Positions 12,313 through 22,548 of a stretch of 64,000 bases of DNA are shown here, piece by piece. Location of the stretch: assembly GCA_023105745.1 (NCBI GenBank), contig JALGQZ010000002.1, positions 41,771,997 through 41,835,996 of the forward strand, read 5' to 3'. The notes under the pieces were generated by a model, which saw nothing but the letters and a program-made list of their open reading frames with translations, searched no databases and was not told the origin of the DNA. The DNA is from Austropuccinia psidii (Eukaryota > Basidiomycota > Pucciniomycetes > Pucciniales > Sphaerophragmiaceae). The position numbers and the translations under genes were made by a program. Each line of letters opens with the position of its first letter. Positions within the stretch are counted from its first letter, which is position 1.

Positions 12313-13754
12313 TGTCAGGATGAAATTATGATGAAGGTGTAAATAGGCTAAATACAACTTTATCTATGTTTGTGACACGGTAAAATAGTTTAAAAAAAGA
12401 GTTATAAGGTTTAAAGGATATTTTAATTTAAGATAAAAAGGGCTTTACTATATTTGATATAGTGGTGGTGAGCGCTGTTGAAAGCCCTGGGTGCAGCTTT
12501 ATCTGTTGGGTTACAATAATAAAAGACTACAATAATTAAATCTATAGTTATACCTGATTATTAACCAAGAGTAAAACTGTTTTTGACAGTTTACTACGTA
12601 GGTTATTCAAGAGCAGGATGAGGAGATGATTTTGGCTGTGAAAAGCCCTCCTTTTATCCTGAAATTGGGGTGGAAAGGCTGCTAGACCTTTCCATGTAGA
12701 GGAAGTGAAGATTTTTCACTCTCCAGAACAGGCTTGTGGTTTGCAAACAGCCTGTATACCCTGTATTGGGCTCAGATGTGGTTTTGAAACCACATCTGGG
12801 CGGTTTTCACCAATACAGGGTGAAAATTTTCATCTGGGGACCTCACAGCCTGATTCTGATGTGTATGATGCGTAGAATGCTGTACAGAAACTGTATGGGA
12901 CCCCAGTATTGGCTGACATATGAGGTATTGAAGTAAAAACATGCTTCTTTGTCTATTTGACACCTCATATTCATGATTATGGGATATTATCCCATGGTAA
13001 GGCTGTATATGACAGCAGGTGGGATTTTGACCTTAAACCAGCCATACCTCAGTCAGTTTTTGAGATATCATGCTCAAAGTTGGTTCATTGGATAGCCCTG
13101 TATGAGCTCTACACAATGGTACCCAATGTGGTATTGTTATCATTGAATATGGCAAAGCTATCCCATGTACAAGGCTTTTTTGTACATAGGCGTGGTTTGG
13201 GCAAAAGCTGTATTGAGCTTGTTTGCCTCATAACTTCTATTATAGTTGAGATATGAAGAAGTGGATGGCACCATCAGATAGCCCTGATTATGCTCTTTCG
13301 AAAGATACCCCACGTCAGGTATCCCACACTAAAACTGTAGAAGTTAGATGAGAGGTGAATGTTTTTGTTCACCCTTATTTGGCCTGAAATTGACCATAAC
13401 TCCAGTAATATTGGTGATGGCTCAGTTTGGCTGGTACCATTGGATAGCCCTGGATTAGAGCTTCATTTTGAATACCCATTTGATGGGGTTAAGCCTCTCC
13501 TTCTAGATTTTAGATGAGAGGTGAAAATTAAGGTTTATGCTCAGCAATAACTTTGAGCAGGAATAACTTTGTTATTTCTTGTCCTATGGTGATGAGACTT
13601 ATATTATCAGAAAGAGGTGAGTTTCCTCTATCTTTTGATACCTTTTGAGCTAATTTGGCTCAGCTCCATGTTTTGGTGGTATCTTGGCTATACCATTGGT
13701 TTATGGTATTTTGGCTGTCATGCTTGTGCTCTGGTTTTGAGTCACAGGCTGACA
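12313..13754 (-). repeat. 3' LTR of element B
   Basis: It matches 22549-23990 over its whole 1442 bp. The termini TGTCAG/CTGACA are inverted repeats. On the minus strand it directly follows a polypurine tract, which marks it as the 3' LTR. Confidence 0.95.
12759..12820. repeat. Nested hairpin inside the B LTR
   Basis: An outer 11-bp stem (CCCTGTATTGG at 12759-12769 with its complement at 12810-12820) encloses an inner stem, CAGATGTGG... at 12773 pairing with ...CCACATCTG ending at 12798. The other LTR keeps it at 22995-23056 with one mismatch in the outer arm. It may be an RNA structure in the LTR transcript. Confidence 0.7.
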
Positions 13755-13766
13755 TACCCTCCCTCT
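13755..13766 (-). other. Polypurine tract of element B
   Basis: On the minus strand AGAGGGAGGGTA lies directly against the 3' LTR and just after the pol stop at 13776. This is the expected priming site for plus-strand DNA synthesis. Confidence 0.85.
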
Positions 13767-13775
13767 AAAAAAGGC

Positions 13776-14372
13776 TCATAATTGATGAGACTGTTCAGTC
13801 CTCCTAGAGGCTCTGAATCTCCTTAAATGAAGTTTCCCATCTGGTATGGCATCTTCTGCCAACCATTTGTCTTTATCTGCTGTCTGGTTCTTGAATCTGA
13901 CTAGGTATTGTCTTTGATCCTTCCCATTGAGTCTGATCTTCCTAGCCCTGATGATCTTACTCACAGGTCCAGGGGAGTCTTCCACTTCCACTATCTCTTG
14001 TGGTTTGGGATTCTTTTTCCTGGAGGGTAATTTATCCTCCTCTTTCTGGAAGTATGGTTTGACCGAACTCACTGGAAAGACTGGGTGTTTCCTGGAAAAC
14101 TCCTCAGTGAGCTTGACCTCCACTGCATTCTTCCCTATCAACTTAATGATATTGAAGGGCCCTACAAATGAGTCTCTCATTTTTTTGGGTCCCTTGAGAT
14201 TGTTAAAGTTCAGTGTAGAGACTAACACTTGGTCCCCTTCCTTAAAGTCAGGTTCCATATGTGATTTGTCCCACCTCTGCTTGTTATACTCTTTGGCCTC
14301 AGCTATGCATTTGGCAGAAGTGTCACAGGCTTTCTTCCACATATCATGGAAGTCTTTGGCTGTGGGTGGATG
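13776..14372 (-). pseudogene. Integrase C-terminus and chromodomain-like tail of element B
   Basis: This frame continues the integrase after a 1-base deletion near 14372; the preceding frame ends in an unrelated tail at 14303. It holds the basic linker, the module K-G-P-K-K-M-R-D-S-F-V-G-P-F (GPY/F-type, DNA binding), H-P-V-F-P-V-S, and a final ~55-residue segment Y-L-V-R-F-K ... W-L-A-E-D that resembles the chromodomain-like tail of chromoviral integrases, which steers integration to particular chromatin. It ends 9 bases before the polypurine tract. Confidence 0.8.
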
Positions 14373-15135
14373 GTCAGAAGATTTTTCTTCAAGTGATCCA
14401 CAGGTACCAGGGGATTCCACCCTTTCTCCACCAGTGCAGGTGTTTTACCTGTGGTGAAGTGCTGGCTTGTATTATAAGCCAGTTGGACTGCTGGTAAGAG
14501 GGTAACCCAATCATGGGTGTATCCCACATGGTCCTTGTATTCCATGCCATAGGCACAGAATCTTCTGAGGATGTCCTCCATTGTTTGGATCATCCTTTCA
14601 GCTAGGCCATCTGTTTGTGGATGGTAAGCTGTGGAAAAAGCAAGTTTGGTGCCAAGCATGTCATATAAGTTAGTCCAGAATTCAGATGTGAATTTTGGGT
14701 CCCTATCACTAATGATGATCTTAGGGACTCCACAGGTGGATATGATATTATTCCAAAACAACAGAGCAGTATCCATGGCTGTGTCTTCTTTATGGCATGG
14801 CAGACACCTCATGCTCTTGCTGAACCTATCAAATATGATCAAACAGGCATTGTAGTTTTCTTTGCCTCCTGGGACAAGTCCTGTAACCCAGTCCATGTTG
14901 ATGGTTTCCCATGGGTGCTTGGGTTCTTCTATGTGTTGAAGTAACCCATACTTCTTCCCATGCTTCCTATTTGCCTTTTGGCATCTTTCACAAGTGTTGA
15001 TGTATTCACTCAACTCTTGTTCCCACTTGGGCCACCAAGCTGTGCTTGCTACCCTCTCTCTGGTCCTGTCTTCACTCATGTGTCCCATATAGGGGCAGTC
15101 ATGGAATTATTGTAGGATCAGTGAGATGTGGTCTC
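14373..15135 (-). pseudogene. Integrase zinc-binding and catalytic core of element B
   Basis: Counting residues from the codon at 15088, an H-H-C-C zinc module ends with C33-x2-C36. The catalytic triad is D66 (M-D-W-V), D128 (I-S-D-R-D) and E164 (G-L-A-E-R-M), with 35 residues between the last two, the classical D,D-35-E spacing. The core motifs are intact. A TAA lies just upstream of the zinc module (near 15109) and the 1-base deletion near 14372 cuts off the C-terminus. The enzyme inserts the DNA copy into the host genome. Confidence 0.9.
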
Positions 15136-16153
15136 TGTCTACCACTGTGAGTGCACTTGTGTGCTTTTCTCTGTGGTAGAGCAGGCCATCTATAAGAAAA
15201 AACTTATTGTCCTTATAGGCCCTCAACCAGGGTTCTTCCAGCTGGGTTTCCAGTTCTGGGCTCCTGTACTTTTGTTAAAGAAGTTGGAGTAGTATGCTAC
15301 ACTGTTTGTGTTTGGCATAAGACTTCTGTACTGCACTGAAGAATTCATTGTGCAGTTCTGAGGAGCTTATTCCCAGTATGGGAGTTTCTGTTCCTTGTGA
15401 ATCAGTGTTTCCACTGTCAAGGGTACCATTTCCTGGTGCCCATTCAGAAAATCTGAAGTTCCTCCTCCTATCTATTTCCATGAAATGGATAGGGATTTTG
15501 GCTGCAACTTCTGGGTCATAAGCTGGATTGCTCTTGACATTGTCCAGTGGCCATCTGCTGAGGCCATCTGCATTGGTATGGCTTTTACCTTCCTTGTATA
15601 TGATGGTCATGTTCCCTCTATACTCCTGGATGGCTATTTGCCATCTCAGCATATGTCTATTTGTTGTCTTCATGTTTAGTAAAGACTTCAAGGCTGTGCA
15701 GTCTGTGTAGACTTCAAAGACTCCACCCTCCAAATAATAATGGAGTTTTTCTAGAGCCCAGACTAGACATAGACATTCAGTCTGGGTGACCCCATACCTG
15801 GCTTCTGAATCTTTCAGTTGCCTAGAGATGTAACATATTACACCCTCTCTTGGTTCACCATCCACAATTTGTCTTTGGTGAAGGGCTGCTCCTAAGCCTT
15901 GGCTGCATGCTGCATCTATATATAACTTGAAAGGTAGTTCAAAGTCAGGTAAGATGAGCACTGGTGCATTGGTGAGTTCATATTTGATTCTCTCATATGC
16001 ATCCCTCCTCTCCTTGGTTATTTCAAAAACTACATCTTTTGAACATAACTTGTAAAAACTACTAGTTATGTGTGCAAAATTTTTGATATGGTTTCTATAG
16101 TAGCTAGCAAACCCAAGGAAAGATTGCATCTCTTTGATGTTCTTTGGTACTGG
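15136..16153 (-). pseudogene. RNase H of element B
   Basis: The frame resumes at 16153 after the solo LTR with [12 protein letters not shown], the RT-RNase H connection. Counting from the codon at 16195, all four RNase H catalytic acids are present: D94 (Y-I-D-A), E140 (T-Q-T-E-C), D165 (Y-T-D-C) and D210 (N-A-D-G-L-S). A TAA at 15275-15277 ends the domain where the linker to integrase should continue. The catalytic core therefore looks preserved while the polyprotein is broken on both sides. Confidence 0.88.
16150..16153 (+). repeat. Target-site duplication of the solo LTR, left (CTGG)
   Basis: CTGG here matches CTGG at 18123-18126. If the shared A is counted the duplication is ACTGG (5 bp). 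Removing the LTR plus one copy (1973 bp) joins the B pol frame exactly at a Pro codon. Confidence 0.8.
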
Positions 16154-17196
16154 TGTGGTATTCCATACCATTTTTTTCACCAGGCTCAAGCTCATAGTAC
16201 CCTATAACAGCAGGAAATCCAGCCTACAGGCAGACTTACACTCAAAATTTACACCAAAAGGTCAATTTTACAGCAAGAAGCTGGATTTAACTCATAAAAC
16301 CATGGCACAGGCACCAAAGGGAAGTGTATGTGTTTAAATAACTTATTCAATTTCACTATGCATATGTAAAAAATCAATTTACATATAGCAAACTAGTTAC
16401 AACAAATGAGGTACCACCCTTTAAATTACACACCCCACCCAGCTTTACACCCCCTTACTGCCACAGGACTCATGCAGCAAGAAAATGACACATGCATTAG
16501 TTATACAGCCAACTTGCATTCAAAGTCACATGATGCAAAGCTCAACTCCATGGGATTCCTGCAATTCATTTACAACACAGCCCCAGGAGTACCTTATCTT
16601 ATATCCACAGTATCCCCACTTAACACCTTAAAACATAATTATTTACACTACTCATCACCTCATGCAAACCAAATCTAGTTACAACAGGCTGCATGCAGTA
16701 CACAATTCCAATTAAATCACAACCACATGACTATGCACAGCATGTGTCAAAATCAAAAATCACATCATCTCATAAAAAACAGTAAATTCACCAATGCAAG
16801 AAGTTATCACCTGACTTCATTTTAAAGTTCAAAAAGAAGAAAAACAAACATGACACCTGCATAAATTACACAGCCATTTCTACCCAACCTAAATTAGGAC
16901 ATATGCAAAGGAATTACAAGGTTATCATGTGATACTGCATCCACCAACAGAATATCATGTGACAGAAAAAAGGCTGTGCACAAGAAAAATCCTCAGCCAA
17001 AATGAAATCACCTCATGCATGCAAGGAAAATCCAAGAAAATCACATCATAATTAGCTCACCAAAAGACCATCATGTGATGAAAGAAGGCTGTGCAGAGAA
17101 AAATTATCACCAAACCTTAAATCACCTGACCCATGCAAGAAAGGTCCTGACCAAAAATGGAGTCACATGATGAAATCAAGAGGAATTAAAGTGGAA

Positions 17197-17273
17197 AAAG
17201 ACAGCTCCCATGGAGGGCCCCCTGGGCTCCCAAAAGGTATAAATAGAGGGGCTCTCTCCCCCCAAATTTCAAA
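17197..17273 (+). promoter_or_regulatory. LTR core promoter (TATA box 17238-17245), solo LTR
   Basis: TATAAATA at 17238-17245 lies in a GC-richer block that is identical over ~77 bp to 26367-26443 in the A 3' LTR, whereas the surrounding LTR is clearly diverged. This is the likely transcription start region of the A family. Confidence 0.6.
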
Positions 17274-17373
17274 TTCCCCCCCATGCACAATATATCCTCT
17301 GCACATTACAAGCACAGGAATAAGTCATCCCTCACCTGGGAGGTACTCCAGTATATTATAGTAAATTTACTTG

Positions 17374-17448
17374 CCCAGTAGCTAAGCTCAGTGGAAGTAT
17401 AGTGTTGAAGATTACCCAGTAGCTAAGCTCAGTGGAATCTTATTATTA
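17374..17448 (+). repeat. 41-bp tandem repeat in solo LTR (two units)
   Basis: CCCAGTAGCTAAGCTCAGTG starts at 17374 and again at 17415. The A 3' LTR has three units with the same 41-bp period (26528, 26569, 26610). Confidence 0.85.
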
Positions 17449-18122
17449 TTAAAATAAAGAAATAAAAATTACCCAGTACCCAAGATTAGGGTTACTACTC
17501 TATTAAGATATTTTATCCAGTAAAATTAAACAATTTATCAAGATTTAAAATTAACTTACCCCTTTAAAAATCCAATATCAAAGAACCTTACCACTTAAAT
17601 TTAACAAATAAAATTTTATCTTATTATTAAACACTCTTAAAAAAATAACAAACCTTTAAAAAATTATTTTACTCTATTATAACTATACCTTAACAAAATT
17701 ACCTTTATCAACACCAATCAAATTTTCCAGAAAACCTTAAATAACCCATCCTACCAAGGAATTATAACCAAGAAGAAACAACTCACCTCAATTTCACCAA
17801 AAACTATTAAAATTAAAACAGACAAGTATTTCATTAAATCTAAAAATTAACCAAATTACTGACATTATTTTTCATATTATTTATTGAATAGGTCTGATCT
17901 GAGACTGCTGAATTTTGTCTTCTGCAGTTGTAAAGCCACTTACTAATTTTATTTTGGTTTGTGAGCTCCAAGGAAGATTTTGTTCAGTATTTTAGGAGGG
18001 GCAGGCAATACACCCTTGCCACCCTTGGTTACAGGAGTTATTAGCAATTCAAAACTAGTTACCTGTGATTTCCCCCTCCAGGTACTGCCTCATTTTAATC
18101 CCACACAAGAGGAGTTCCCACA

Positions 18123-18126
18123 CTGG
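18123..18126 (+). repeat. Target-site duplication of the solo LTR, right (CTGG)
   Basis: It is the partner of 16150-16153. It lies within the Pro codon context of the B RT frame. Confidence 0.8.
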
Positions 18127-19659
18127 CTTTTGCAGTACTGCTGCTACTTTGTTCTGGTCAATTTCCAGACTAAGACCTGAGACTTTATGTCCTAGAGCTA
18201 GTAGCTTTTGTTGGCCAAAATTACACTTTTTGAGTGAAATTTTCAAATTAATGGGTATACATTTACTTAGAACTCTGTCTATGTATTGTACATGGTCTTC
18301 CCATGTCTCTCAGTATATAATGATACCATCAATATATACTACCATCCAGCCTTCCATTATTTCTTCTTGAAATATGGTGTCCATCATCCTTTGGAAGTGG
18401 GCTGGTGCATTCTTAATGCCAAATGGCATCCTGGTGTACTCATATATACCCATATGGCATATTATCCTGAGTAACTTCATGGAGTTTGGTTTAACTCCAT
18501 TTTGGTGGAAGCCTTTCATACAATCCATTTTGGTTATGTATTTGGCTTTAGACAGCTTATCTAAGGCATGGGGTATCCTTGGTATAGGATACCTGTCTGC
18601 TTTTGTGTAGTTATTCAGGGCTCTGAAATCTCCACATAATCTAGACTTGCCATCATGCCAGGTGATTAGGACTGGGGTGGTGATTTCCACTATTTCATTA
18701 TGTCCAATCTTCCTGATGACATCCATATCCAGGAGTTCATTGATGTGCTTCTCAATTTCTTTCCTGGTTTCCAGGCTTGCTGGATAAGGAGGTCTCCTCA
18801 GCATGGGTGGATAAGGTCTTTCCACATCCAGATATAGTTCTATATCATGGCCTTTGATCTTGCCTAATGGTTCTTCACCAATGGCAAATGCTGGTCTGTT
18901 CTTTCTCAGCATTTTCAGTAAACTTAGTTTTTGTTTACTGGTGAGGGTAGTGCTAAACTGTCCTTCTCTGAATTCCTTCAGAAGTTCTTCTAGTGGATCT
19001 TGAGAAGATATCTGGTATATGTCAAGTGAAAATTTCTTTTCCTTGTTAGTACCAATGGTGATGTGCCTATTTTTACTGTTGTAAATGTCTATGCCATACA
19101 TCCTCTGGTAATCTGTTCCCAGTAAAAACCCTTGGATGTGGGCATCATTAAGCACTACAAACTCTGGATTGAGTCTGATATTACCCTTCCTGTGGGGTAT
19201 AACTATCTCTTTGATAATTGTTCCAATGGAAGTCATCTTCCCTGATGCACTTTTAAAGTTCTTTGCCTTAGTGGGCAAGAGCTGTTTTTCCCAGTTTGGG
19301 AAGTGGGTATCCAGATAGTTTCTGGCCACTATGGAGCAGTGTGCTCCACTATCAATGATCAGTGGATGCTGAGCACTGTCAATACAAACAGTCATTTTTG
19401 TGGCTGTTCCATGTATATATGCCATTTCTTTTGTTGGTGTAACCAGGAATGTTTGTGCATCTTGTGTGTATTTGCACAAGTTCTTGTTAGCAGTGTCCTG
19501 TGGCATGCCTGCTTCCAACTGTATGTCCTGGATTTCCTGTGGGGTTTCTTCTTGGTATTCCACTAGGAATTCCTCTCTTGGGTCTTGATCATCCTCATAT
19601 GGTTCTCTGATGGCATCACCCATAGAGTCTGAATCAGAATCCTCTGTTGGAGGTTCTTC
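18127..19659 (-). pseudogene. Protease and reverse transcriptase of element B
   Basis: One frame runs from 19623 through an aspartic protease with I-I-D-S-G-A (catalytic Asp at residue 91) into RT. RT blocks include I-T-T-P-V-L-I-T-W-H-D-G-K-S-R-L, G-D-F-R-A-L-N and M-P-F-G-I-K-N-A-P. The catalytic motif, normally Y-x-D-D, reads Y-I-D-G near 18325-18336, and a TGA follows four codons later (about 18319). The same frame then goes on (L-K-I-S-L-K-K-C-N-F-G) to 18127, where the solo LTR is inserted. Upstream it is joined to gag in the same frame except for a TAG at 19660-19662. The protease looks intact. The RT has lost its second catalytic aspartate. Confidence 0.92.
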
Positions 19660-21606
19660 CTAAGGGACTTTCTCTATGGCATAGACTTTCTTCTTTGCCT
19701 TTGGACAGTTGTTGGCATAGTGGTCTGTTGAACCACAATTGTGACTAGAATTTCTCTTCTTTCCCACTTCTGCCACTCTTTCTTTGGGTTTGTCTTTAAA
19801 CTCTACCCTGAAAGGTTGTTTCTCTTTGAAACCACTGCTCTTATATGGGGTGAGTTTCCCTATATTTGTCCTTTTCCTTATGTCTTGTAAGGTGTTGGCA
19901 ATGTCATCTAGAGTGCAATTTTGGTTGCATCTGCATTTTACTGCATGTTCTAGCTCTCCTGGCAGTTGTGTCAGAAGTTTGTGATTCCTCATTTGGATGT
20001 TCATCTGAGGATCAATGGCTTTAAGTCTTTTAGACTGTCTAAGACACCACTCATATGGATCTTTGTCCACAGAGTATTTGTCATTCTCAAATGACATGGT
20101 CTTTTGCCATATCCAAGTTCCATTACTTTACTTTTGGATGATTTGACTCTTCCACCATGGCCAGTTTCTTCTGCCATGGATTTCTTTCATTTCTGTGTAC
20201 CATATACTTGCATGACCTTTAAATGCAGTATTTAATCTAGCAGTAATCCAGTAGTCTTGTATGCTTGGTACATCAATGAAGAGTCCATCAATATAATCTA
20301 TGAGTTCCATATGATCATATTCTCCTGATCCAGTGAATTTGGGCCAGTTTGAGGCCTCAGGAAGCTGTTTCAAGGCTTCCTTCTCTGAATAAGACATGCC
20401 ATCTCCATCCTGGTATTGTGATGGAGATCTTGCCTTATTCAACAACATGGCATCTGGTTTGATGTCATCTGGTTGATATGGATTCTCCATAGCTTGGCCT
20501 TGTGGTTGGGGATTCAAGCTATGATAGGCATTAAACAATTTTTTAATGTCTTGATCCAGACACTCCCTGTCCCTTGTGCTGTGGTGTTGTTCTTCAAAGA
20601 CTATATTCAGTCTTTTGTTGGTTTCTTCAGAGGCTTTGCTCAGTTGAGCATATCCTTCTTGAAGATTTTTAACTATTTGTTCCAAGGAGGCTTGAGTTTG
20701 TCTCATCCTCTCTTGGCTAGCTTCAATTTCTGCAAACTGCTTTGCAGATTGCTCAGCATATTGGGACATTTGTAACCACAGTGTATCACTGTTGATGTTA
20801 CTCTCAGATGTGACCATGTTATTTTCAGTCTGAGTGGGGGTAATGTTTCTATCACTAGGACTACTGATTCTAGAGTGGTTTACAACTACTTCTGGTTCTT
20901 GTGTACTTCTTTTACCAAATCTAACAGCTTCTGGATCATGGGGTCTGACTCCTTCCTCCTCTGGTTGAAGGAGGTTTTGTTCTTGCCCTTGTTCCCTTGT
21001 CTTCTCCTGGAAACTTCCTGGAATTGTGAAGAATGGTGACTCTTGGCCACTGATCTGCTGGTTTCTGAATGGTGTGAAGCCACTGGAGAGCTGATTTTGC
21101 CTTCTCCTTGTGAACCTGAAGGAATCTGAGTAGGCCCTGTCTGGGTTAAATGTTCTTCTATAGCTTGGATAGTGGCTTGATTCTCCCTTATCCTCTGTGC
21201 CCTTGCCTCCAGGAGTCTGTGCTGCCTGGTAGGATTCCAACCTTTGGTGATTTCCATAAGGTCTTTGAAGTCTATCTCTTTGAGACAGATCTTCTGGAAA
21301 CTTGATCCAAGTTCTGCCCAGTGAGTTGCTAGGTTGAACCTCTTGTTGTCCATGCTCCATTGAAATAAGTCTTTGAGGAGTTGGTGGATCTGAAGAACTT
21401 GATCCATATCTTTCCAGTCCTCTGGTTTGAGGTTTCTGTTGAATTTGAGTGTGAATGGCAAGGTTGATATTATCTCCCTCATTGTTTTGCCATCCACCAC
21501 TGTGTCCAAGGTGTCCTCTTCCTGGTCTTCTGGTTCTGGACAATCCTTCTCTGTCCTCTTGCTGGTTCCTTTGGAAGCCAAGATCTCTGAGGTATGCAGG
21601 GGACAT
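19660..21606 (-). pseudogene. Gag of element B
   Basis: A 492-codon frame (21606-20128) is followed, after a TAA at 20128-20130, by the same frame to 19660. The first ~230 residues are low-complexity (Arg, Gln, Ser, Pro), and a probable coiled coil follows (Q-M-S-Q-Y-A-E-Q-S-A-K-Q-F-A-E). Next comes a Trp-rich capsid-like segment (W-P-K-F, I-W-Y-T-E-M, N-W-P-W-W-K) and finally a zinc knuckle with N-C-G-S-T-D-H-Y-A-N-N-C. The first cysteine of that CCHC knuckle is replaced by Ser (AGT where TGT is expected, near 19748). A TAG at 19660-19662 separates Gag from protease. Gag packages the RNA into virus-like particles. Confidence 0.85.
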
Positions 21607-21620
21607 ATCAGTGTTTGCAA
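20886..21620 (-). CDS. Overlapping reading frame in gag of element B (244 codons)
   Basis: A second frame on the same strand is open for 735 bases across the first half of gag. Its translation looks more like a folded protein than the Gag frame does here: an N-terminal helical part (D-W-K-D-M-D-Q-V-L-Q-I-H-Q-L-L-K-D-L-F), F-Q-K-I-C-L-K-E, then G-W-N-P, a basic Ser-rich linker, and a final amphipathic helix (M-I-Q-K-L-L-D-L-V-K-E-V). A counterpart with the same landmarks (LKE ... GWNP ... final helix) exists in element F at 57223-57567. The function is unknown. It could be a separate capsid protein, or the true N-terminal Gag joined by frameshifting to the downstream frame. Confidence 0.55.
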   Translation of the reverse strand: MQTLICPLHTSEILASKGTSKRTEKDCPEPEDQEEDTLDTVVDGKTMREIISTLPFTLKFNRNLKPEDWKDMDQVLQIHQLLKDLFQWSMDNKRFNLATHWAELGSSFQKICLKEIDFKDLMEITKGWNPTRQHRLLEARAQRIRENQATIQAIEEHLTQTGPTQIPSGSQGEGKISSPVASHHSETSRSVAKSHHSSQFQEVSRRRQGNKGKNKTSFNQRRKESDPMIQKLLDLVKEVHKNQK

Positions 21621-21955
21621 GCAGTCAAAAACTTTATGTTCTTAGGGTATTTACCTTTGACTGTGCCTTGTACAAATTTATTGTCTGCTGACTTGGGCAG
21701 TTTGCCTTTGGAAGTTACAACTGGGTTAATAATTGTAATCTTTCCTGTACAAGTGGTTAAGGTTGGTTTACCTTGTATGGATGCAGAGTTTTGTGGTTTT
21801 CTACTCCTCTGAGTGGCTATGGGTGTCCAATTTTTGGCTGTAATGAGACCTTCACTGTGCCTCTTTCCTTTGCCCTTGCTGCCCTCTGGTTCTGAGGGTG
21901 TCACTGGTGTGTTGGCCTGTGACTGGGTCTCAAGTGGGATGTAATTTTCTTCCAC
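21608..21955 (-). CDS. Short upstream frame of element B (115 codons)
   Basis: This frame precedes and slightly overlaps the 244-codon frame. It starts at a GTG at 21955, so the original ATG may be lost or lie upstream of an intron. It is rich in Lys, Pro and Thr, with no hydrophobic core and no domain I know. Its position directly upstream of gag suggests a leader peptide or N-terminal extension. Element F has a shorter upstream frame in the same place. Confidence 0.4.
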   Translation of the reverse strand: MEENYIPLETQSQANTPVTPSEPEGSKGKGKRHSEGLITAKNWTPIATQRSRKPQNSASIQGKPTLTTCTGKITIINPVVTSKGKLPKSADNKFVQGTVKGKYPKNIKFLTACKH

Positions 21956-22529
21956 TTAATCAAGGCAGGAAAAAAGAGGGCTTATGTCAGTTAAGACTTC
22001 TCAAGGATGCTGGTTTTGCACGTCTAAGATTGGCCTCTGGGCTTGTATGTTACTACAATGTGCCCTGTATAATGAAAGTGTAATTGAATCAACAATTCCA
22101 TGTCAGAATTACAGCTTTTGGTACCCTGTCACACTGTTTGTGTGCCAGTATCCCACAGATACACTTGTGGTTTTCAAGTGTAATCTGAATAAGTGGCTCT
22201 GTATAAGTGTAATTGAGTTAACAATACACTTAACCACGCCTCAACTGATGGTTTTTCAGTCAGAGGTGTCCTTATTCAATCAAGAATACAGGACTTATTG
22301 ATGGCTTATGTGTTCTTATATGCAAAACAGGCCAAAAATAGTTATTTTCAGTGGGTATTAACCATGTGAATAATACTCTTATAATATGAGTATATATAAA
22401 GAAAAGGATAAAAATATATAAAAGATATATTTTAATGGAGAAATTACGCCTAAAAAAGGATAAAACACTTGTTAATAAGTCATAAAAAGAGAAAATACTT
22501 ACTTATAAGGTCCAAAGAAAGATTTAAAA
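21956..22529 (-). other. 5' leader of element B
   Basis: No gene is seen between the primer site and the first upstream frame. On the minus strand GTAAGTATT (22494-22502) is a good 5' splice-donor sequence, and a pyrimidine-rich stretch lies just before the 115-codon frame. A leader intron is therefore possible but unproven. Confidence 0.35.
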
Positions 22530-22548
22530 CACGGCCAGGCCCCCAAAA
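22530..22548 (-). other. Primer-binding site of element B
   Basis: Directly inside the 5' LTR the minus strand reads TTTTGGGGGCCTGGCCGTG. The same place in element F reads TTTGGGGCCTGGCTGTG, so the site is conserved between families. It is not the common initiator-Met type. I could not assign the tRNA. Confidence 0.65.

Larger units (their letters stand above)
16154..18122 (+). mobile_element. Solo LTR of the element A family, inserted in B pol
   Basis: A 1969-bp non-coding segment begins TGTGGTATTCC and ends TTCCCACA. It is flanked by a 4-5-bp duplication and interrupts the RT of element B. It aligns along its length with the 3' LTR of element A (25311-27300). Its TATA box points in the plus direction, opposite to B. 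No internal retrotransposon region is attached, so it is a solo LTR left by recombination. At its right end it carries ~16 bases that the element A 3' LTR lacks. Confidence 0.88.

Noticed and set aside
13927..14497. Long plus-strand open frames opposite the B integrase C-terminus
   Set aside because: They are shadows of the minus-strand pol gene, which carries recognisable motifs.
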